Positions 43,376 through 50,971 of a stretch of DNA of 64,000 nt are shown here, in pieces. Numbering within the stretch: the first letter of the stretch is position 1; every line of letters starts with the position of its first letter. This DNA is from Treponema sp. (GTDB lineage: Bacteria; Spirochaetota; Spirochaetia; Treponematales; Treponemataceae), in contig JAKSTN010000012.1 in NCBI GenBank assembly GCA_024402535.1, forward strand, positions 1 to 64,000, read 5' to 3'. The translations under genes were made by a program, and so were the position numbers. The notes beneath the pieces were generated by a model. The model was not told the DNA's origin. It was given only the letters and a program-made list of their open reading frames with translations, and made no database searches.

Positions 43376-44320
43376 TTATTTATTATCGATATTTTCGGCA
43401 TATTTTGCAAGTTTTACACCATTCTCTTGAAGAATATGGTTTGCTTTACGGTAATATCCCTTATATAAAAACCCTTTAAAGCCCTTAAGTTTCAGAAAAA
43501 CTGGAAATTCAAGGTCACCATTAGCAGCAGTTTTTTCTATGTTATAACTGCCGTTTACCCGCCAGCCGTTCAAAAGACCTATACTGATGGCTTTTGTAGG
43601 ACATCCAAACGAACAGGATACGCAAAGAACACAGTTTGTACCAAATACATATTTGTCTTTTGTTTCATCAAAACGGATATTTCCAAGAGGACAGGATTTT
43701 ACACATTTATTGCATTTAAGACATTTTGCCTTATCTGCATACATAGTCGGTCCCTGCACCTTTGCATAAATCCAGAGAATTCTGACAATCGGCACAAACC
43801 AGTAACGTAAAGGACAGACCCGCACCTTTTCCCGCTTACCTTCCGAAAGCTGTTTACAGTGAAGGTCAATCAAAGCGTTGGCGTAAATATATTCGCCTTT
43901 TACCATTTCATCTGTATGGCGGAAAATCATGTTGTAAGGCATGACATAACGGCGGTCTGAAAGCACGTCATAATTCCGTCGGTGAAGCTTTGAAATAATT
44001 TTCTGTGCCGCATAATCATTTAAATGAAGACCTTCCCCGCTGGATTTCAGAATAAAAGCTGGTTTCTTTTCTGAAAGTTTTGGAAGCTGCTTTACAAAAT
44101 CATTCATTGCTTTAGGACAGTTAAAGCCGTGAACCGGGAAACCAAATCCTATAAGGTCATAATTTTCAGGATTAGGATATTCCACATATTTTCCGTCCTT
44201 CATGCGGACAGAAAATACTTCGGTTTCAATTCCAAGAGGTAGGAAATATTTTTTATATAAATCGGCACAAAGCTTTGTGTTCCCGGTGCCAGAAAAAACA
44301 AAAATCAAACACTTCTGCAT
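43376..44320 (-). CDS. EFR1-family flavodoxin-ferredoxin fusion
   Basis: Predicted electron carrier or oxidoreductase of 314 residues. The first ~150 residues are flavodoxin-like (LIFVFSGTGNTKLCADLYKKYF, GFGFPVHGFNCPKAM). The C-terminal part holds two 4Fe-4S motifs (CLKCNKCVKSCPLGNI and CVLCVSCSFGCPTKAI, each CxxCxxCxxxCP). This is the EFR1 architecture; its partners are usually unknown. It lies 36 bases before rfbB and 20 after the SDR gene, probably in the same operon. Confidence 0.88.
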   Translation of the reverse strand: MQKCLIFVFSGTGNTKLCADLYKKYFLPLGIETEVFSVRMKDGKYVEYPNPENYDLIGFGFPVHGFNCPKAMNDFVKQLPKLSEKKPAFILKSSGEGLHLNDYAAQKIISKLHRRNYDVLSDRRYVMPYNMIFRHTDEMVKGEYIYANALIDLHCKQLSEGKREKVRVCPLRYWFVPIVRILWIYAKVQGPTMYADKAKCLKCNKCVKSCPLGNIRFDETKDKYVFGTNCVLCVSCSFGCPTKAISIGLLNGWRVNGSYNIEKTAANGDLEFPVFLKLKGFKGFLYKGYYRKANHILQENGVKLAKYAENIDNK

Positions 44321-44340
44321 AATTCTTCTATAATTATAAC

Positions 44341-45930
44341 CTATAATTTTTCAACCGGTACCAGAAGATCATCATCTTCGTGTTCACTGTATGGATAAAC
44401 ATTGTTTTCTTCATCTTTTCTGTGGCTGTCATACCAAACTTGCGCATAAAAAGGCACATGAACGGAAGCTTTATCAAAAGACCAGTCAGGTGCTTCACAG
44501 CATTCAGGACACCAGAAACCGGCTTTCAGAATTGTAAAAGGACGGGCTGCAAACACATGGCCGTTATGACATTTCCAGTTGATGCGGGTATAAAGGTCGC
44601 CCTTTGTCATTTCTGTACTTTCTACAGAACCGCCACGGAAAGCGGCAGCAGATTTCATGTCAGAAAGGTCCAGTTCCTGATCAGGCTTTGATTCATCATA
44701 ACCGTGATTTAAACGGAAACGGTCAGCCTTATTTTCATCCTTAAGGTCTGCATAATCTACAGCACCTTCAGGAGTCTGTCCTTTTGAAAGAACCGGAAAC
44801 TTATCCCAAGTCTTTGGAAGTTCTTCCAGGGCTTTTCTTCCCCCGAAGAAAGCGTCTATACGGCCTTCCTTATTTGTCTTTACCCAGTTCATTGGAGCAT
44901 TGCTGTTCTTCAAAAGCCGTTCAATTGCAAGTTTTCTTATAAGAGCGGAAGGCACAATAGCTCCAAGCTTGTAATACCATAATTCTTTTGCCATACGGCG
45001 CCAGTAGTCGGCACTGCTTTCAGTTCTGTAATGAAGCCAGTCATCCAGTACATGACTGTCTGTATACCAAACTCCGTGGAAGTTTCTTGGAATATTCCAA
45101 TAAGGCTTAAAGAATTTTTCCGCATTGGCTCCCATAAGGGCAAAACCGTAATTGAAAGTATCGTATCCGGTTTCGCGGCATCCGGCTCCGCCACCAATGT
45201 TATAATCTTTATTCCAGAAACCGTTTAATTTACCGGCCAGGTCAAAATCCACCAGATTCTGAATACAAAGCCCCGAATCCCGGTCTGTACACCATTCAAG
45301 AGGTGAATTCCAGCAGGTATGGAACATAAGTCCGTCATTCATATTGTTTGCAAGGAAATATTTATGATAAACGGCTGTCTGGCGTAAAATTACCCAGTTA
45401 GGAATATCGCTTTCCAGAACTATCCGTTCCCCCTTGATTTTATAGGCTGAATAATAGTCATAAGGGCTGGACATAACAGGGTCTCCCATTCGGGCCCAGA
45501 GATGCTTGTAATTACGGTTTCCATAAACCGCTACAGTTGAGATATGTACCAGTTTGATTTCATTTTCACGGCCGCTTTCATGAATAGCGCGGACAATGTT
45601 TTCTGTTCCGTGAAGATTGGTATTTTTTGTATTTTCCGGATTATGATCCGATTTTGGAGGGATTACTGCACCGCAATGGATGACATAATCACAGCCGGAA
45701 ACGAACTGAGAAACTTCATCAAAGTTTTTAAGGTCGCCCCGTACTATTGTGATTCTGCCTTTTCCTATTTTTAAAAGCTTCTTAAAGAAACTTCTGTAAT
45801 GCTTTACTTTGTCATAAACAAAAAGGCGCAGTGCATAATTGTTTTTAGAAGCTAAAAGATGGGCGACAACCTCGCCGCCCATGGCTCCGTCGGCGCCTGT
45901 AACGCCGACAGTAATTAATTTGTCTGTCAT
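44341..45930 (-). CDS. SDR-family nucleotide-sugar epimerase/dehydratase with zinc-finger tail
   Basis: Product of 529 residues. Extended SDR core: cofactor motif VGVTGADGAMGGEV, DYVIHCGAVIPP, LVHISTVAVYGN and the catalytic YxxxK in YYSAYKIKGE. Unusually the protein continues about 200 residues past a normal SDR and ends in a treble-clef-like motif with CHNGHVFAARPF followed by CPEC, a probable zinc site. The ATG at 45930 is used; a TTG two codons upstream is possible. It lies 9 bases after the GH43 gene. The substrate is unknown; the context suggests a sugar nucleotide. Confidence 0.85.
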   Translation of the reverse strand: MTDKLITVGVTGADGAMGGEVVAHLLASKNNYALRLFVYDKVKHYRSFFKKLLKIGKGRITIVRGDLKNFDEVSQFVSGCDYVIHCGAVIPPKSDHNPENTKNTNLHGTENIVRAIHESGRENEIKLVHISTVAVYGNRNYKHLWARMGDPVMSSPYDYYSAYKIKGERIVLESDIPNWVILRQTAVYHKYFLANNMNDGLMFHTCWNSPLEWCTDRDSGLCIQNLVDFDLAGKLNGFWNKDYNIGGGAGCRETGYDTFNYGFALMGANAEKFFKPYWNIPRNFHGVWYTDSHVLDDWLHYRTESSADYWRRMAKELWYYKLGAIVPSALIRKLAIERLLKNSNAPMNWVKTNKEGRIDAFFGGRKALEELPKTWDKFPVLSKGQTPEGAVDYADLKDENKADRFRLNHGYDESKPDQELDLSDMKSAAAFRGGSVESTEMTKGDLYTRINWKCHNGHVFAARPFTILKAGFWCPECCEAPDWSFDKASVHVPFYAQVWYDSHRKDEENNVYPYSEHEDDDLLVPVEKL

Positions 45931-45939
45931 AGACAAATA

Positions 45940-47412
45940 TTATTCCATAACCCAAGAGTCCAGTTCAAGTCCATTACTGAATACGAAGTAAATGTCATGA
46001 AGCCCCGAATTATATTCATTAAGTTTTTCTGAAACTTCAGCAAAATCATTCTGATCAATTTTCAGTGAAGCAAGAGGTGTTGCATCCGAAATCTTAAGTG
46101 TATCAAGATAAACATTTAATGTTCCGGTTCCCTTTGCGATAACTTTGATTTTTTCTACAGAAGAAAGCTCTGCCTGTTTTAACATTGTCCAGCCGCCGAT
46201 TGTATCTTTTGTAGTTGCCTGTACAGTAATACGGTCTTTTCCCTGTTTATATTTAAATCCTGAACCTGTAGCCAGAGTTTCAAAACCTGTTTTTGCAGTT
46301 ACACAAGGATTTGCTGTCTGTTCTACCCCTTTTTTGGTTCCCTTACACTTAGAGATTTTTCCAGTTGATTCGTCCAGTTCAAGAGCGTCAATATTAATGT
46401 TACGGCAGTCCCCTTTTACGTTGAAAACTGTATGAAGGTCGTGAGCCTGATAAATCATGTAATACTTACCGTTGAATTTTTCGATATGAGAGTGATTGTT
46501 ACCACCACCAAGGCCGTAGGCACCTGTATTATCAAAGAAAGCACCGCCATTTACCCATGAAGCAGGGTCCAGTGGATTTTCGCTTACCATATAGCACATC
46601 TGAGCCTGTGGCTGAATATCCCATGCCGAACAGTAAGAAAGAATGAATTTTCCGTTTACATAGTTCAGTTCATTTGCTTCAAAGTGATTTGGAGTTGCAG
46701 GAAGAGCCACAATGCCAGTTTCCATATCAAGGCTTACCATATCTTTACCTAAACGGGCAATCTTACAGTTATCGTGTCCAGGACCGCCACCAAAAGAAAT
46801 ATAGCCTACGCCTTTGTCATCAATACAAGCACCTGGGTCAAAAAGCCAGTCACATTTACCAAGTCCTTTTACGCTGCGGCTTATAAGAGCTTTACCAATA
46901 GGATCTTTCCATGGTCCAAGTGGAGAAGTTGCTGTAAGAACCCCAATGCCGTTTCCACTGTTTGCAAAATAAAGGTAAAAATGAGTAAGTCCGTCTTCTT
47001 CCTTGCGGGAAACAATTGATGGAGCCCAAGAGTTTCCGGCCCACTTTGCAATCTGCCCAACCTTAATTTCGCCGTGGAAAGTCCAGTTAGCCATATCAGC
47101 TGTAGACATAACTACCAGAGTATTAATATAGCCGTAGTTTACTTCCTCGTCTGCCTTAAGGTTTTCGTACATCTGATGATCATTTGTACCGATTACATAA
47201 AGTCTTCCGTCATAAACCACACCAGTAGGGTCTGCACAGTAAAAATTTGGAAGCAGAGGATTATTATCGATTGGTCTTTTGGACATTAAATTTGAAACTG
47301 AGTTTATCATAAATGGATCCACCTTTTTTTCGGTCTTTACGGTACTGGCACAGGACATCAAAACAACTGATGCTGAAAGCATCGTAAAGAGTGAAAGTAT
47401 TGTTTTCTTCAT
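45940..47412 (-). CDS. GH43-family glycoside hydrolase lipoprotein
   Basis: Predicted arabinofuranosidase/xylosidase-type hydrolase, 490 residues. A lipobox (ASVVLMSC, Cys21) anchors it to a membrane. The five-bladed propeller carries the GH43 triad: Asp61 (FYCADPTGVVYDGRLYVIG), Asp192 (WLFDPGACIDD) and Glu245 (NHFEANELNYVNGKFILSY). The C-terminal 120 residues resemble a CBM6-like jelly roll (FKYKQGKDRITVQATTKDTIGGWTML). Exact specificity cannot be read. It heads the run GH43-SDR-EFR1-rfbB-rfbA-rfbC; a perfect 14-bp palindrome sits immediately before the ATG. Confidence 0.9.
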   Translation of the reverse strand: MKKTILSLFTMLSASVVLMSCASTVKTEKKVDPFMINSVSNLMSKRPIDNNPLLPNFYCADPTGVVYDGRLYVIGTNDHQMYENLKADEEVNYGYINTLVVMSTADMANWTFHGEIKVGQIAKWAGNSWAPSIVSRKEEDGLTHFYLYFANSGNGIGVLTATSPLGPWKDPIGKALISRSVKGLGKCDWLFDPGACIDDKGVGYISFGGGPGHDNCKIARLGKDMVSLDMETGIVALPATPNHFEANELNYVNGKFILSYCSAWDIQPQAQMCYMVSENPLDPASWVNGGAFFDNTGAYGLGGGNNHSHIEKFNGKYYMIYQAHDLHTVFNVKGDCRNINIDALELDESTGKISKCKGTKKGVEQTANPCVTAKTGFETLATGSGFKYKQGKDRITVQATTKDTIGGWTMLKQAELSSVEKIKVIAKGTGTLNVYLDTLKISDATPLASLKIDQNDFAEVSEKLNEYNSGLHDIYFVFSNGLELDSWVME

Positions 47413-47413
47413 A

Positions 47414-47427
47414 GTTAAACGTTTAAC
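47414..47427 (-). promoter_or_regulatory. Perfect palindrome before GH43, candidate operator
   Basis: GTTAAACGTTTAAC, a perfect 14-bp palindrome centred on CG, two bases from the start codon, where a ribosome site would be expected. LacI-family operators have this form. A 17-base window here (47415-47431) matches 59454-59470 at 16 positions. Confidence 0.6.
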
Positions 47428-47465
47428 CTATATCAATCGATTTTTCCATAAGATAAAAACCTTAA

Positions 47466-48113
47466 TTAATCAACAGATTCTGAAAGCTTAAATCCATCTT
47501 CGATTTCAAAAACCTTGTTTCTTCCGTCTATAGGAACAGCAAGTCTTGTGGAATAAAGCTGCAGGGCTTTGATTTTATGTTCTTTTTTAATCAGTTTATT
47601 CAGCTTGAAGTTACCGTGACTGTCATCCCCAATAATAGGACAGTTGTTTTTGGAAAGATGGATACGGATCTGATGCATACGGCCGGTCTGAAGTTCCAGA
47701 CTGATTTTTGATATATGAAGCTGTTCCTCACCGCATTTAATGTCTTTTTCTTCAATAAATTGATAGTGAGTTACCGCCGTTTTTGATTCCCCATGCTGAA
47801 TAACAGTATCATTGATCACTCCTTTCTTCTTTGAAAGAGTACCGAAACAGTATGCTGTATAAGTCTTCTGCACCTGCTTTGAGGAAATCAGTTTTGTCCA
47901 CTTTGAAGCGGCCTGAGGACTTTTTGAGACAATCATAAGGCCTGCGGTATCTTTATCCAGGCGGTGAACCAGGTAAACCTTCTGTCCTACCTGTTTTGCA
48001 AATTCTTCATCCAGCGGGTGTGTAATACCAGCCCCGCCCTGTACCGAAACGCCTGAAGGTTTGTTTATAATGTAGATTTCGTCATTTTCATATAAAACCG
48101 GAATGTTACTCAT
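47466..48113 (-). CDS. RluA-family pseudouridine synthase
   Basis: rRNA or tRNA uridine isomerase of 215 residues. The catalytic motif is HRLDKDTAGLMIVSKSPQAAS. NKPSGVSVQGG at the start and LQTGRMHQIRIHL are typical. There is no N-terminal S4 domain, so it resembles the short RluA/TruC-type branch. Its target position cannot be assigned. It is divergent from the next gene across 30 bases. Confidence 0.9.
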   Translation of the reverse strand: MSNIPVLYENDEIYIINKPSGVSVQGGAGITHPLDEEFAKQVGQKVYLVHRLDKDTAGLMIVSKSPQAASKWTKLISSKQVQKTYTAYCFGTLSKKKGVINDTVIQHGESKTAVTHYQFIEEKDIKCGEEQLHISKISLELQTGRMHQIRIHLSKNNCPIIGDDSHGNFKLNKLIKKEHKIKALQLYSTRLAVPIDGRNKVFEIEDGFKLSESVD

Positions 48114-48143
48114 ACGATAATTTTAATATATAAGGACAAAATA

Positions 48144-49289
48144 ATGAAGAAACTTACGATTTTTTTGATTTCTCTTCTGGCATTCAATTTTCTTTTTGCC
48201 GACATCATTTCCGATAAAAATTACAATTTTACCCTGGATATTCCAGAAGGCTTCAATGTAAAGGATGCAAATGAAGCAAACTATTCCTATCACTTTGAGC
48301 ATCCAAATATTCCGGTTCAGTTTATCCTGAAGATTTATGAAAAAAAAAACTCTTCAAGTTTCAGCATTCTGGAAGAAGCCATGTCAAAACTTAAGGCAAA
48401 AGCAAGTTTTGACCGTGTTTTGTGGGAAGAAAACGACTGTACTGTAAGCCAGTTTGACATGAATCTTGGAAAAGATTACTCAGGATGGGCCTGCAGTGCT
48501 CCTCTGGAAGTAAAAGACTCTTACATTACCGTTATTACCTATGCTGATAAGGACAAAGCTCCTGCCTGCCAGCAGTTCATGATCTCCCTTCTGAATTCCC
48601 TTACAGTTTCTGACATTACCTGTCAGAATCCGGGACTTTTCATGGCTTATGCATTCCCTAAAGAAGGCGATAAAACCGTAAATCTTAATATCGACGGGGA
48701 AAAAATCACCTCAAAAATAGATAAAACCGATGAAGAAGCAAGCCAGTTTCTGGTAGACCTGGAATTCGGGGTACTTTCCCTTTATGCAAGTCATCCTATG
48801 TGGAAAGAAGCATGGCAAAGATACTACCGCCTGATTTTCCGTGACAATTATGGACGACTTTCCCGGGTTTCAGAAGACATTTTTGCAAGACTGTACCCTG
48901 AATGCGAGAAAAAACGAAAAGATGATCCAAATACAGAGTATGTAAGCCGTCTTTTAAGCTGGGTTCAGGACTTTAAGTATGAACGGCACCAGACAAAAGC
49001 TTCCTCAGACCTGACACCACCTGTCATGGCGGTCTGCGGGGACGGAAATGACTGCGATTCCAGAAGCCTTTTAATGTGCTGCATTATGCAGCGAGCGGGA
49101 ATTGATTCAATTTTACTGATTTCAAGAGAATACAGTCATGCCCTGTGCGCCTTTGATATTATGGGACAGGGACAGACTTTTGAAACATCTTATGGAAGTT
49201 ATCTGATGTGCGAGACTACGGCCAAAGTTACACCGGGAATGATTGCCCAGGAACAGGCTGACCGTAGCAAATGGATAGTAGTAGACTAG
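48144..49289 (+). CDS. Exported protein with transglutaminase-like C-terminus
   Basis: Product of 381 residues. It has a signal peptide (KKLTIFLISLLAFNFLFA). The first 200 residues contain a stress-protein-like or PsbP-like beta domain (NYNFTLDIPEGFNVKDANE). The C-terminal ~150 residues have the layout of a transglutaminase-like cysteine peptidase: RLLSWVQDFKYE, then GDGNDCDSRSLLMCCIMQRAGI (Cys304), SREYSHALCAFDI (His332) and a following acidic or polar position. Such domains cut or cross-link peptides in the periplasm. AAGGAC precedes the ATG. No name can be given. Confidence 0.75.
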   Translation: MKKLTIFLISLLAFNFLFADIISDKNYNFTLDIPEGFNVKDANEANYSYHFEHPNIPVQFILKIYEKKNSSSFSILEEAMSKLKAKASFDRVLWEENDCTVSQFDMNLGKDYSGWACSAPLEVKDSYITVITYADKDKAPACQQFMISLLNSLTVSDITCQNPGLFMAYAFPKEGDKTVNLNIDGEKITSKIDKTDEEASQFLVDLEFGVLSLYASHPMWKEAWQRYYRLIFRDNYGRLSRVSEDIFARLYPECEKKRKDDPNTEYVSRLLSWVQDFKYERHQTKASSDLTPPVMAVCGDGNDCDSRSLLMCCIMQRAGIDSILLISREYSHALCAFDIMGQGQTFETSYGSYLMCETTAKVTPGMIAQEQADRSKWIVVD

Positions 49290-49291
49290 AC

Positions 49292-49377
49292 GTTCAGAAA
49301 ACGTCCTGTTTTCTGAACTCAGCGAGTTTGCTATACGCAAACGTCGCCTCTTTGCTCGCCGTACGTCCATGTACGGC
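49292..49377. other. Three consecutive inverted repeats
   Basis: Between two convergent genes lie three hairpins: GTTCAGAAAAC-gtcct-GTTTTCTGAAC (49292-49318, perfect 11 bp), GTTTGC/GCAAAC (49326-49342) and GCCGTAC-gtccat-GTACGGC (49358-49377). The block is richer in GC than its surroundings. The first may act as a terminator. The whole resembles a dispersed intergenic palindromic element. Confidence 0.6.
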
Positions 49378-49386
49378 AGGCTTTAT

Positions 49387-50034
49387 TTAACCTAACAGTA
49401 ATTCATATACTTCACGTTCTGTCTGAGCGTTCAGCATTTTTTCACGAAGATCTGCACTTTTCAGCATTCCTGAGAAGTGAGAGATAGTTTTCAGGTAGTA
49501 TGAGTGCTGGTTGTATGCTGCTGCAATCATAAACAGGAGCTGAACCGGTACATCATCAATTGACTGATAGTCTTCTACAGGCTTTTTACAAACTCCTACA
49601 GCCATAACAAGGTCAGTTACTGAAGAAAGGCGAACGTGAGGAATTGCAATTCCACGTCCGATTGCTGTAGACATAAGGTCTTCACGGTTCATGATTTCCT
49701 GAGTCAGTTCCTGAGCATTTTTTACCTGTGGAGCTGTTCCAAGAACATCAGAAAGCTGTGTCAGAGCATCTCTTTTTGATGTGTGATTGATAAAAACAAT
49801 GCGGTCTGGAGAAAGAATGTTCTTTACCTGAACAGCCTGTTCATTCTGCTTCTGAAGATCTGATGAAAGGCGTGCGTTTACCCAGTTTTCAACTTCTGTT
49901 TTCTTGAAACGCCATACAGTTCCAATTTTTCCTGCAGGAATTTCTCCTTTCTGAGCCCAGTCGTAAACTGTTCTTTCTGATACACGAAGATATTTTGCAA
50001 CTTCTTCTATAGTAAGGATATCGCCATCCATCAT
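49387..50034 (-). CDS. HTH (excisionase-type) - PTS EIIA fusion regulator
   Basis: Product of 215 residues. The N-terminus is a MerR/excisionase-type helix-turn-helix (LTIEEVAKYLRVSERTVYDWAQKGEIPAGKIGTVWRFKKTEVENWV). The C-terminal ~145 residues form an EIIA fructose/PtsN domain whose phosphorylatable histidine is His133 in TAIGRGIAIPHVRLSS. No EIIB/EIIC genes are near, so it is probably a regulator that reads the phosphorylation state of a PTS phosphorelay. GAGG precedes a Met-Met pair; either Met may be used. Confidence 0.88.
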   Translation of the reverse strand: MMDGDILTIEEVAKYLRVSERTVYDWAQKGEIPAGKIGTVWRFKKTEVENWVNARLSSDLQKQNEQAVQVKNILSPDRIVFINHTSKRDALTQLSDVLGTAPQVKNAQELTQEIMNREDLMSTAIGRGIAIPHVRLSSVTDLVMAVGVCKKPVEDYQSIDDVPVQLLFMIAAAYNQHSYYLKTISHFSGMLKSADLREKMLNAQTEREVYELLLG

Positions 50035-50070
50035 TTCACCTCTTAAGTCTGTAAAACATTTGAAATCTTT

Positions 50071-50094
50071 ACCGTATTTTGCATTCTTTACGGT
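50071..50094. promoter_or_regulatory. Inverted repeat in the regulator/sufC gap
   Basis: ACCGTA-12 bases-TACGGT in the divergent region between the HTH-EIIA gene and sufC. A short operator-like dyad; the bound protein is unknown. Confidence 0.35.
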
Positions 50095-50167
50095 TATTTG
50101 TCAACATTTTATTTTCCATAACATTCCATTACTTTAAAAGCCTACTAATTGAGAAGGTAGACAAAAT

Positions 50168-50196
50168 TTGATAAAATCATGCTGTTTTATTATCTT
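50168..50196 (+). promoter_or_regulatory. Probable sufC promoter
   Basis: TTGATA and TATCTT separated by 17 bases, ending about 34 bases before the sufC ATG; TTAGGAGC serves as ribosome site. Confidence 0.5.
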
Positions 50197-50229
50197 TAAA
50201 TAAATATCTATGTTTAGGAGCATATATAA

Positions 50230-50970
50230 ATGGCATTGCTTGATGTACAGAACGTTTTTTCAGGTGTAGAAGAAAAAGAAATCCTTCACGGACTGAATCT
50301 GCAGATTAACCCGGGAGAAGTTCATGTTTTAATGGGACCAAACGGGGCTGGAAAATCATCCCTTGGTAACACTCTTATGGGAAACCCTGTTTATAAAATG
50401 ACATCCGGAAAGATCATTTTTGACGGAGAAGATATTTCAGACTACTCAACTGACAAACGTGCAAAAGCAGGCCTTTTCATGAGTTTCCAGGCTCCTCTTG
50501 AAGTACCAGGAATCAGCCTTGAAAGCTTTATCCGTGCTTCCCTTCAGAATAAAACCGGTGAACACGTAAAACTTTTCCAGTTCCAGAAAGAACTGAAACG
50601 CTGCATGGAAATCCTGAACATGGATGAATCTTACGCAAAACGTGACCTGAACGTAGGTTTTTCTGGCGGTGAACGCAAAAAGAGCGAAATCCTTCAGCTG
50701 CTCATGCTGAAACCAAAGCTTGCCATCCTGGACGAAACAGACTCAGGACTTGACGTTGATGCAGTACGTACAGTTTCAAAAGGAATTGAAGAATATATGA
50801 AATCTGTAGGCGGTTCTCTTCTGATTATCACCCACTCTACAAAAATTCTTGAAGCCCTGAAAGTTGATTACACACATATTCTGGTAAAAGGACAGATTAT
50901 CAAGACAGGAGACGGTTCTCTCGTTAAAGAAATCAACGAAAAAGGATTCGAAGCTTACCTGGGAAAATAA
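50230..50970 (+). CDS. sufC: Fe-S assembly ATPase SufC
   Basis: ABC-type ATPase that drives the SufBCD scaffold on which iron-sulfur clusters are built. Walker A GPNGAGKSSLGNTLMG, signature FSGGERKKSEILQ and Walker B LAILDETDSGLDVDAV are intact. Length of 246 is normal. It is the first gene of sufCBD, with one base between it and sufB. Confidence 0.97.
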   Translation: MALLDVQNVFSGVEEKEILHGLNLQINPGEVHVLMGPNGAGKSSLGNTLMGNPVYKMTSGKIIFDGEDISDYSTDKRAKAGLFMSFQAPLEVPGISLESFIRASLQNKTGEHVKLFQFQKELKRCMEILNMDESYAKRDLNVGFSGGERKKSEILQLLMLKPKLAILDETDSGLDVDAVRTVSKGIEEYMKSVGGSLLIITHSTKILEALKVDYTHILVKGQIIKTGDGSLVKEINEKGFEAYLGK

Positions 50971-50971
50971 C

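Noticed and set aside
44341..45930. The SDR gene as the missing rfbD
   Set aside because: Its length, extra C-terminal domain and active-site surroundings do not match RmlD.
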